In this document: positions 9,201 to 11,107 of the stretch, in pieces
Layout of the letters: every line of letters begins with the position of its first letter
How positions within the stretch are numbered: position 1 is the stretch's first letter
Program-made: the position numbers and the translations under genes
Assembly (NCBI GenBank): GCA_031266115.1
Contig: JAISBQ010000353.1
Span: 1-11,107, forward strand
Direction: 5' to 3'
Origin: Bifidobacteriaceae bacterium
GTDB lineage: Bacteria > Actinomycetota > Actinomycetes > Actinomycetales > WQXJ01
Length of the DNA: 11,107 nt
Notes under the pieces: model-generated
The model's input: the letters and a program-made list of their open reading frames with translations, nothing else
Databases searched by the model: none
Told to the model about the DNA's origin: nothing

Positions 9201-10623
9201 CCTTCACGTTGTTGATGGTGGGCTGGAACAAGCGGACCAGGTAGTCGCCTTCAGCGTCGTTGATCAGGGCGGAATAACGGCCCTCGGAGTCCGTTATCAG
9301 GTTGCCGCGCTTGGTCCATGCCGGGGCATCCTCCGTGCCCGTGTTCTGGAAGAACTCAAGCGTCATGTTCGGGAGGTGGGTGTCCTGCCCTTCCACGTAT
9401 TCGCCGTCGCCGTTCACGTCGTGGTAGACGCGGCCTTCGATGACCGGCGCCATCTGCGCTCCGGCCAGGTCGCGAGCGTTTCCAATTCCTGACATTGTTC
9501 CCAGCACCGTCATATTGCCGGACAACGTGTCCCACCGACGGATCCGGTTCGTTGACCCGGACTGCTGGGTGTAGAGCGCGCCGTCCATGAAGGCCATGCC
9601 GTACACACTGTCATCGTTCGTGACAGTCCCGGGAAACGCCTTCACGATTGAGTAAGTCCAGGCACCCCCGGGCACGGGATCACCATTCGAATCGTGCGGC
9701 ACGCTGAAGCGAATCAAGGCGTGGGCGCTGCTGCCGTTGCGCGCGAACAGGTAGAGGTTGCCGTTGGCGTCGATAGCCATGTCGGAAGAGCCGTCCCAGT
9801 TTCCTGTTATCGATCCATTTCCCAAGTCAGACCACTGCTGGTTGATGGTCCGGCCGTTGGCCCCCGTGACGGTCTTGACAGCCGTCATGCATGTTGTCGT
9901 GAGAGTGTGGGCGTTGATTCGGAAGATGCCGGCGTGGAATTCGAAATTCAGGCTACTGTCGATGGAGGGGGTGGCGCCGCCGCCGACGATATACACGTAG
10001 CCGTTCTTTTGGTTGATCTCGCCGGAGTACCTTGATCCCCAGCCATTCCCGGTGCCATTGCCGTTGCAGACGCCCTGCAGCGTGCTGTTCCCATTGACGG
10101 CGGTGGAGTTCTGGAAGCCGCCGTGCGGGTAACCGTTCAGGGGAAGGCCGGGATACCAACCCGAGACAAACACGTTGCCGGAACCGCTTGTCGCCCAGTT
10201 GACCATGTGAAGCACGTTGTCGGTGCCGTTGGCACCTCCTTTGAACACGGGGCCCACCGCGATGGATTCTTCACCCGAACCACCGGTGCCGTTGACGCTG
10301 CCGCTGGTGGTGAACCTCGTAGTTGGCGTGGTGAAGTTGGACGAGGTGAGAGCCTGCGGGTCGTCCCATGCCCGGAAGGTGCTGTTCGTAGCCGTGATCA
10401 GCCAGAGCTGGTTGCTCTTGAAGACGCCGTCAAAACCGTTGCTGTAGGTGATGGCCTGGGCTTCATCCGAGCTCATCCAGCTTTGGGCGAGGGTCACCCC
10501 CCCGAGCGCGATCGCGCCCGCTGTCAACAGCGCCACCGGCCTGACCACGGCGCGCGGCAGGCGCTTGAAGACGCTGGCGAGGGACAGGGCTGACGTGGAC
10601 TTCGCAGAATGTGCGGCGCTCAT
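1..10623 (-). CDS. Giant secreted multi-domain Ig-like repeat surface protein (probable adhesin), 3'-truncated by the window edge
   Basis: One reading frame is open without a stop for 3541 codons from the ATG at 10623 to position 1, where it leaves the window. The frame was checked at conserved Trp codons (for example 8883, 6984, 5889, 5496, 4716, 3537, 2754, 216), all in the same register. Domains in order: signal peptide (1-57), Gly/Asn-rich beta region (58-393), SdrD_B-like domain (394-467), GEVED-like domain (580-770), cysteine-containing region (771-908), diverged Ig-like domains (909-1574), nine tandem Ig-like repeats (1575-2745), six or so diverged Ig-like domains (2746-3465) and the start of another repeat (3466 onward). 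I chose the ATG at 10623 because AAGGAAG lies 7 nt upstream; an in-frame ATG at 10641 lacks such a site. This architecture is known from exported adhesins and fibrillar surface proteins of Gram-positive bacteria. The adhesin role is inferred, and the anchor would be in the missing C-terminus. No operon partner is visible. Confidence 0.95.
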   Translation of the reverse strand, partial: MSAAHSAKSTSALSLASVFKRLPRAVVRPVALLTAGAIALGGVTLAQSWMSSDEAQAITYSNGFDGVFKSNQLWLITATNSTFRAWDDPQALTSSNFTTPTTRFTTSGSVNGTGGSGEESIAVGPVFKGGANGTDNVLHMVNWATSGSGNVFVSGWYPGLPLNGYPHGGFQNSTAVNGNSTLQGVCNGNGTGNGWGSRYSGEINQKNGYVYIVGGGATPSIDSSLNFEFHAGIFRINAHTLTTTCMTAVKTVTGANGRTINQQWSDLGNGSITGNWDGSSDMAIDANGNLYLFARNGSSAHALIRFSVPHDSNGDPVPGGAWTYSIVKAFPGTVTNDDSVYGMAFMDGALYTQQSGSTNRIRRWDTLSGNMTVLGTMSGIGNARDLAGAQMAPVIEGRVYHDVNGDGEYVEGQDTHLPNMTLEFFQNTGTEDAPAWTKRGNLITDSEGRYSALINDAEGDYLVRLFQPTINNVKAYQTFARADSFPGGAGTNAGVNTVQPYCATEDADYQLVPLDAATNGWVSCYGARRDGIDKAPTNMSVGAAQPVLSDAYGAAMVSRVKMNTWASVVSADFGVSAAQSWGDAPSPYLTKYAEGGPYATPRVGATPRLYLGDIAGVDADGVHDPESNARVSDDGFEIAPYKDNQFTDADFVPAQSYIMTAGDWYQLRAKVSGEPDYVAASNVRGWMTGITNNAADQGWTTRILGVTDGNAGPNVDGYVTLPFQAPTVTAAHVPVYARIRVSDYPGIMANTRPENAAAAVQYGEIEDYQLSVATSVAKIQARTLGNVPANVALSVSNVVNQAPSRTSTTITTDNSSAFMASRDMHAVQNRNNPVTITTQHVGATDATSLSGWKLSARADDTYCWDTKGSPGNQADRVATSVNSAAGTFTVSPPSGGQLPGNFACRVTYIPSAVLDQATVTAVPSDNESDPLLVAEGHSDVKLNVTGTVRDDRGVAHTLPAYGQPVVLNLAPKDGTLATATGARFEYLDGADWVAAGQSYTCIIGDNADCNVPVRVVATRLGGYDLSATVDGGYVPNADGSGATDQHPVPIWFTFLPPDESQSKFEITSTGQKFISATNGTDADEYHTAVITLKDREGNPVTGAVAGSDPKLTWDSSAPPANRVVITENTGAGAEGTYAVKIWSADTGTFGGSFSDLKVKYTTTDDPPKVISVATTSTIAFRTRDPEADRSSMVVTTTPDQYANHDAPGSSVATWGKQTVTVTLQDSGNNPYPDAVARGALVASSPDTGVYFGAFTCAAALVDNKCVAGVYKIDVYASLAGAKKVEVTYTFENGTDTFKVKEAGADPRNEYVTAVFVEPPADPDYSVFLLAPGETTPGDNWDDPSDEPDTQVVTHDVGGAYHANVRVWDAGRNNPVPNIPIRLALSNDPAAALSCAARFAANGATTIQQPSNAAGKFGPEINSAVAGTCVVTAEIQVDQVNNVWAPIKGSPKTLTWQDSGIDSADFTVSTAGVVANGTDTGTITVHAMNANGTPNTTGAGSIAASCDKSSVCHMAFSAFTHSSTTPGEYTATFTGTASSPTANDWKIKVSAGAIQDVPLVSGGNDVANMIPGPVLASASWLIQPNGTKVADGQEAFDVRLHARDEYNNDVANGTPVTFHIPVGTKSGSYVGPIDVPATTISGYATISVTSTVATDPANEPPNYHVVTAKIGADSVVDVRNALEAETPLARNDGEVWLEYVPAANPPADASWLVQPSGTAVANGSATLAVRAHIQDSNGNNAANGTPVVFTIPAGTAVGSTSGPAAIPATTTGGYATILVTSEVATDAANEPPAYHVVTAKLGAASVAAVRDSDETPTAIRNNGEVQLEYTPIADPQPGTAWLVQPAGTAVANGSATLEVKAHVQDAKGNNAANETAVTFHIPAGTTSGTFTGPADIPTTTTGGYASILVSSEVATDEANTTAYHVVTARLSTGSITNVRNSDEDATPLVRSNGEVWLEYTPASNPPADASWLVQPSGSAVANGTVTQDVKAHIQDSKGNNAANGTVVTFRIPEGTKSGSVVGPNDVTATTVSGIATIAVSSTVATDGVDSRPTYHAVTARIDAGAISTVKDVAEAQTLRNNGEVQLKFDNPDVDPAESWLIQPDGTKTANGTDYFTVSVHAKGDSVNNAADGTNVTFQVPAGATATAGAQTVVGPNPITVGTVAGYASVQVTSTVATDAANEPPEYHVVTATAGGGAIQNVRNAAEAAQTIRTDGQVWLEYTPASNPPADASWLVQPSGSVVANSGDTLDVKAHVQDARGNNAADHTVVSFSIPANTAVGATTGPAVIPAETVGGIATISVTSTVATDGVDGHPTYYVVTATVASGQILKVRNAAEDATPLVRENGQVQLKFDNPDVVDPAESWLIQPDGDQLANGTDALTASVHAKADSVNNVKDGTSVTFHIPAGTTSGTYTGPADVPATTTAGIASILVTSTVATDAANEPPAHHVVTAEVAAGQIMAVRDSAQTATPLVRNNGEIWLEYTPLPPNPGTSWIVQPSGSAEANGSDAITVNAVVKDAQGNNVKDGTQVRFHIPAGTSSAANAGPNDIVATTTNGVASIPVTSSTANTTANPYYAVTAQMRENAQAAWVAVTIVKDESGTVITGQGSEARLVFGAGPVAEGTSWLVQPDEPNPGVIANGTATQTVKVHAKDASGNDAGTGTIVFHVPSGLSVNGQAGPRDVEVAVAAGWAQIEVATKVAAGSPYSITASVKGAGAITQVKNALETSVLTGRDDVRLTFVPGPVDPVGTAASLTVDPEPKRADAVASVPAYMTIQDVDGNPIAGLTGCSFELIYDGTDGARFGNAGTGGKTTTVTTPSGADGRCTVDIRSYHEGFYPVKGIYSSGQGAPVESPGPLEDRPVATFSNVPINAFESEFKVEPTVGNHSADRVVADGSDSYTVTVYTRNADGGIVTGQSVSVCYALVPGGTPDCESVIAGAGSNPAGTATRQLKTTTAGTYAIDVKVAGAPIATTPRGSEISVSRDFVAGPVAKREVKYSEGTAKVSNIGQHSAEVTLYDANDNLVSGQNVVFILSAPTLGHFVNTDGISLGSGNQSVTTSVTGKATVLIRNSGTVDEDVMLAIREGSAGGAIIGDNPTHTFQFRTGGASPDRSTFVITPDPTVTANQLVANGSAAYTGVVTVRDDDGVPLSGSAVTFDFNQPGVTVSPAGPYTTDINGQVTVSFRSTSANTYRVNADVGGGNARPENQTITFVPGAPSAIRSTLEVTPGQALANGTTPHNAWVVVRDANGNPVRTAQDVFFTVETGAVGIEGPTITPTSAVVESCDFSAADKPEWCTATGMAQVTIRSNEPGTFKVNAYLGTTAVDANRVAQSPQDIQFSAGEPDPARSSRTVSPDTDATPTLKVEANGNGSYLVETTIISTEGILVDKANVRLVLVEAGSPVQVTPLDSDDPQLTGVPMSDHYGKYSWTLTSIPEGDYSARVEVRANGQWNLVGVPVKLGFKGGEVNDANSWLVEPDGTRIANGTSEFTVQAVAKDRSGNAATTGQVVFGVPAGVTAVGAGSGGSDVAGPADVPVDVAAGSAA
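229..2388 (-). other. Block of diverged bacterial Ig-like (Big_1/invasin-type) domains (second block)
   Basis: Residues 2746-3465 hold about six units of 105-130 residues, starting near 2746 (ASLTVDPEPK), 2871 (ESEFKVEPTV), 2987 (KREVKYSEG), 3103 (DRSTFVITPDP), 3212 (IRSTLEVTPGQ) and 3340 (ARSSRTVSPDT). Most have the typical opening 'S-x-F-x-V-x-P', a middle such as VVADGSDSYTVTV or QALANGTTPH, then 'V-x-V-x-D-x-[DN]-G-x-P-[VL]-x-G' and 'V-x-F', as in Big_1 domains of invasin and intimin. Several units end in 'F-x-A-G' or 'FVPGAP' just before the next opening. They differ clearly from the SWLVQP repeats beside them. Confidence 0.75.
2389..5901 (-). repeat. Tandem array of nine Ig-like repeats, 128-134 residues each
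   Basis: Nine units each start near a conserved Trp in [AST]-W-[LI]-[VI]-Q-P. The Trp codons end at 5889, 5496, 5106, 4716, 4332, 3930, 3537, 3147 and 2754. Spacings are 393, 390, 390, 384, 402, 393, 390 and 393 bp, all multiples of three. Shared blocks are SWLVQPSG, 'ANG', 'V-x-A-H-x-x-D-x-x-G-N-N', 'NGT-x-V-x-F-x-I-P-A-G-T', 'GPADIPATT', 'TS-x-VATD', 'YHVVTA', 'VRN' and 'NGEVWLEYTP'. The motif order fits bacterial Ig-like (Big_1/invasin-like) beta sandwiches. Units 4 and 6 share VATDGVD and an ending VQLKFDNPDV; units 5 and 7 share DPAESWLIQPDG and HAK-x-DSVNN. Units 8 and 9 are the most diverged. The array most likely forms an elongated stalk. Confidence 0.9.
3147..4716 (-). repeat. Two-unit higher-order duplication inside the repeat array (units 4+5 and 6+7)
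   Basis: Units 4+5 (Trp codons 4716 and 4332) and units 6+7 (3930 and 3537) repeat as a pair, with pair lengths of 786 and 783 bp. The first member of each pair carries PADASWLVQPSGS and ends with QLKFDNPDV. The second opens with DPAESWLIQPDG and has DSVNN instead of the usual GNN segment. No other unit in the array has this combination, so the pair was probably copied as a block. Confidence 0.75.
5902..7899 (-). other. Block of diverged bacterial Ig-like domains (first block)
   Basis: Residues 909-1574 form about five domain-sized units. Starts are visible near residue 909 (ATVTAVPSDN), 1057 (SKFEITSTG), 1185 (SSMVVTTTPDQ), 1320 (DYSVFLLAPGE) and 1458 (ADFTVSTAGVVANGTDTG). Each opens with a strand like 'S-x-F-x-[VI]-x', then a segment such as AVITLKDREGNPV or TVTLQDSGNNPY, which is the Big_1/invasin-type signature 'V-x-x-x-D-x-x-G-N-P-V'. 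Sequence similarity between units is low, in contrast to the array that follows. They probably act as a rigid spacer. Confidence 0.65.
7900..8313 (-). other. Post-GEVED beta region with two cysteines
   Basis: Residues 771-908 follow the GEVED-like domain directly. The region is rich in Thr, Ser and Val, and contains YCWDTKG with Cys863 and FACRVTY with Cys904, which could form a disulfide in the exported protein. The beta-type composition and the ending 'CRVTYIPS' suggest a single compact sandwich domain. I do not recognise a named family. Confidence 0.4.
8314..8886 (-). other. GEVED-like domain
   Basis: Residues 580-770 begin with SWGDAPSPY, continue through TPRLYLGDIAGVDADG and a disordered-looking acidic patch, and end in ARIRVSDYPG followed by YGEIEDYQLSV. 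This is the layout of the GEVED family: an opening W-G-D-A-P, a middle 'LG...D-D-G' and a closing G-E-[VI]-E-D-Y, here GEIEDY at 763-768. The family is common in secreted bacterial proteins and is often found beside SdrD_B and Ig-like modules, as here. Its exact role is not established. Between it and the SdrD_B-like domain lies a linker of about 112 residues with two cysteines (PYCATED, VSCYGAR). Confidence 0.75.
9223..9444 (-). other. SdrD_B-like (SD-repeat B-type) domain
   Basis: Residues 394-467 begin with IEGRVYHDVNGDGEY and continue with EGQDTHLPNMTLEFF, then TDSEGRYSALI and GDYLVRL. This matches the usual order of SdrD_B-like modules: G-x-V-[WY]-x-D-x-N-x-D-G, then a strand resembling 'gv-V-L', then 'T-D-x-x-G-x-Y', then 'G-x-Y-x-V'. 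The Asp/Asn-rich loop at residues 402-408 (DVNGDGE) is of the calcium-binding type seen in this family. Such domains stiffen the stalks of Gram-positive surface proteins. Only one copy is seen here. Assignment is by motif, not by profile search. Confidence 0.7.
9445..10452 (-). other. N-terminal Gly/Asn/Thr-rich beta region, family not recognised (possibly beta-propeller-like)
   Basis: Residues 58-393, the first part of the mature protein, have no family I can name with confidence. The region contains several short strands of similar style, such as QLWLITATN, NGYVYIVGGG, NGNLYLFARNG and GALYTQQSG, each following a Gly/Asn-rich turn. Such recurring 'N-G-x-[LV]-Y' strands are typical of beta-propeller blades. 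In actinobacterial surface proteins a propeller-like domain of the DUF6923 sort can precede SdrD_B domains, so this is one candidate. It contains two cysteines (in GVCNGNG and TTTCMTAV) that could pair outside the cell. Its distal position makes it a candidate ligand-binding head, which is inference. Confidence 0.45.
10453..10623 (-). other. Signal peptide of the giant surface protein
   Basis: Residues 1-57 show a long n-region with basic residues (Lys8, Lys20, Arg21, Arg24, Arg28), then a hydrophobic core running from about Pro29 to Ala46 (VALLTAGAIALGGVTLA), then a polar stretch ending in AQA at 55-57. The A-x-A motif makes cleavage after residue 57 likely; an earlier cleavage near Ala46 is possible. 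This directs the protein to Sec export. Two adjacent Arg residues are not present, so a Tat signal is unlikely. A run of seven G lies in the codons of the hydrophobic core (Gly41-Gly42-Val43). Confidence 0.85.
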
Positions 10624-10630
10624 CGACTGA

Positions 10631-10637
10631 CTTCCTT
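10631..10637 (-). promoter_or_regulatory. Ribosome binding site of the giant gene
   Basis: Minus-strand AAGGAAG is separated by 7 nt (TCAGTCG) from the ATG at 10623. This decides the start: the in-frame ATG at 10641 is preceded by the pyrimidine-rich CCTTCCTCGAA, with no Shine-Dalgarno. The site lies in the 3' arm of a hairpin (10631-10651). Confidence 0.75.
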
Positions 10638-10651
10638 GCATTTCGAGGAAG
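10631..10651 (-). promoter_or_regulatory. Hairpin that can mask the ribosome binding site
   Basis: On the transcript, CTTCCT (10651-10646) can pair with AGGAAG (10636-10631) around a 9-nt loop CGAAATGCA. The 3' arm is the core of the Shine-Dalgarno, so the fold would reduce translation starts at 10623. The arms are only 6 bp, so stability is modest. Confidence 0.45.
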
Positions 10652-10675
10652 GTCCCCGCCGGAGGATCGGGGACC
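10651..10675 (-). promoter_or_regulatory. 8-bp perfect inverted repeat in the leader
   Basis: GGTCCCCG at 10651-10658 is the exact reverse complement of CGGGGACC at 10668-10675, with a 9-nt spacer. In the mRNA leader it would form a strong GC hairpin directly upstream of the hairpin over the ribosome binding site. No T-run follows, so it is not an obvious rho-independent terminator. As DNA it could also be an operator. Confidence 0.55.
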
Positions 10676-10704
10676 GGCCCAGCCAAGACCCAAGGGGTGG
10701 GGCC
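10676..10704 (-). promoter_or_regulatory. Interrupted hairpin in the leader
   Basis: GGCCC (10676-10680) pairs with GGGCC (10700-10704), and inside it ACCC (10688-10691) can pair with GGGT (10695-10698) around a 3-nt loop. It abuts the 8-bp inverted repeat, so three hairpins follow one another without a gap up to the ribosome binding site. Confidence 0.4.
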
Positions 10705-10820
10705 AAACCGAGCCTGACGGGATCACTCCACCGTTCCACGACGAAGCCGGATCAGTGGGGCACTCCCGACAGGCACGCGCCAAGTGAGCACACCCGACGC
10801 GGGCTACCGGAGAGACTATT

Positions 10821-10849
10821 AGTTGGGCTACCCCGATTGGGGGACAACT
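10821..10849 (-). promoter_or_regulatory. Interrupted hairpin further upstream in the leader
   Basis: AGTTG (10821-10825) pairs with CAACT (10845-10849), and CCCC (10831-10834) pairs with GGGG (10839-10842) around a GATT loop, with an internal loop between the two stems. The role is unknown. Confidence 0.4.
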
Positions 10850-10930
10850 GCGTACTTCCACTCATTTGGATTGGTTTCGTTATTGGTGCCCGCACACGCA
10901 GGCTGACCTGGACAGACACCGCCGCTCAAG

Positions 10931-10958
10931 ACATTACGGCGCGCGCCAGAAAGACCAA
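10931..10958 (-). promoter_or_regulatory. Weak candidate promoter for the giant gene
   Basis: On the minus strand TTGGTC (10958-10953) and TAATGT (10936-10931) are spaced by 16 nt, resembling -35 and -10 boxes (TAnnnT type). The spacer holds a 10-bp palindrome GGCGCGCGCC at 10938-10947. It would give a leader of about 300 nt containing the four hairpins. The match is poor in the -35 box and was picked by eye. Confidence 0.25.
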
Positions 10959-10991
10959 CTTGACGAACCGGCCGAAACGACTTGCGTCAAG
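10959..10991. promoter_or_regulatory. 7-bp perfect inverted repeat, possible operator
   Basis: CTTGACG (10959-10965) and CGTCAAG (10985-10991) are exact reverse complements with a 19-nt spacer that contains the palindrome CGGCCG. It lies immediately upstream of the candidate -35 box. The layout fits a regulator binding site but nothing identifies the protein. Confidence 0.3.
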
Positions 10992-11107
10992 GCCAACCTG
11001 GGTCGGATGGCGGGGCTTTGCGACACCGGGTAACCGGAAGCCCGGGCGGTGAGAGCCCGCAGTGGTGGCGGGTGCCGGGCGGGCGGCATCGTGCGCCTGG
11101 GGCTTTT

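Larger units (their letters stand above)
10624..11107. other. Upstream intergenic region without a supported gene
   Basis: No reading frame here has both a ribosome binding site and a recognisable protein. The part from 10624 to about 10930 is probably the mRNA leader of the giant gene. The far right end (11040-11107) is very GC-rich, contains GCCCGGGC at 11040-11047 and ends in GGGGCTTTT at 11099-11107. It could hold a terminator whose second half or tail is cut by the edge, but this cannot be decided. Confidence 0.6.

Noticed and set aside
10639..10641. Alternative in-frame ATG six codons upstream of the chosen start
   Set aside because: It has no Shine-Dalgarno before it, while AAGGAAG is well placed for the ATG at 10623.
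10991..11024. Resemblance to a cyclic-di-GMP-I (GEMM) riboswitch on the minus strand: GTCGCAAAGCCCC and CAGGTTGGCC
   Set aside because: The GCAAACC element, the GNRA hairpin and the usual spacing are missing, and the piece may lie upstream of the transcription start. A covariance-model search with a significant hit would be needed to revive it.
10609..11052. Plus-strand open frame of 147 codons across the leader
   Set aside because: It begins inside the signal-peptide codons of the giant gene, has no ribosome binding site, and its Arg-rich product resembles no protein. The region is better explained as leader and promoter.
11051..11107. Possible rho-independent terminator ending in GGGGCTTTT
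   Set aside because: AGCCC at 11054-11058 can pair with GGGCT at 11100-11104, but the loop is about 40 nt and the T-run is cut by the window edge. No gene is visible that it would terminate.

Overview
The window is filled almost entirely by one giant minus-strand gene. It starts at 10623 and is still open when it leaves the window at position 1, so at least 3541 codons are present and neither the stop codon nor the C-terminus is visible. The DNA is clearly GC-rich, the coding sequence prefers G/C at third codon positions, and the start has a purine-rich Shine-Dalgarno. The domain set is a long-n-region signal peptide, an SdrD_B-like domain, a GEVED-like domain and many bacterial Ig-like domains. 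Together these suggest a secreted surface protein of a high-GC Gram-positive (Actinomycetota). The genus cannot be told from the sequence.

Layout, read from right to left (5' to 3' of the gene). 10624-11107 is a non-coding leader and upstream region with a weak candidate promoter, a 7-bp inverted repeat and several hairpins. Three of the hairpins lie back to back just before the start codon, and the last one includes the ribosome binding site. 10453-10623 encodes the signal peptide. 9445-10452 encodes a Gly/Asn/Thr-rich beta region of unrecognised family, possibly propeller-like. 9223-9444 encodes an SdrD_B-like domain with an Asp/Asn-rich calcium-type loop. 8314-8886 encodes a GEVED-like domain. 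7900-8313 encodes a small cysteine-containing region. 5902-7899 encodes diverged Ig-like domains. 2389-5901 encodes nine tandem Ig-like repeats of 128-134 residues, of which four form a two-unit higher-order duplication. 229-2388 encodes about six further diverged Ig-like (Big_1/invasin type) domains. 1-228 begins another unit of the 'SWLV-P' type, so more repeats probably follow outside the window.

The protein is best read as a very long fibrous surface adhesin: an N-terminal head of putative binding or folding domains on a stalk of Ig-like modules. The cell-wall anchor expected at the C-terminus (for example a sortase signal) lies outside the window and is inferred only. The most interesting points are a seven-G tract inside the signal-peptide codons, where loss of one G creates an immediate stop (possible phase variation); the structured leader that may hide the ribosome binding site; the two-unit duplication in the repeat array; and the unrecognised N-terminal region. 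No RNA gene, transposon, CRISPR array or second gene was supported.
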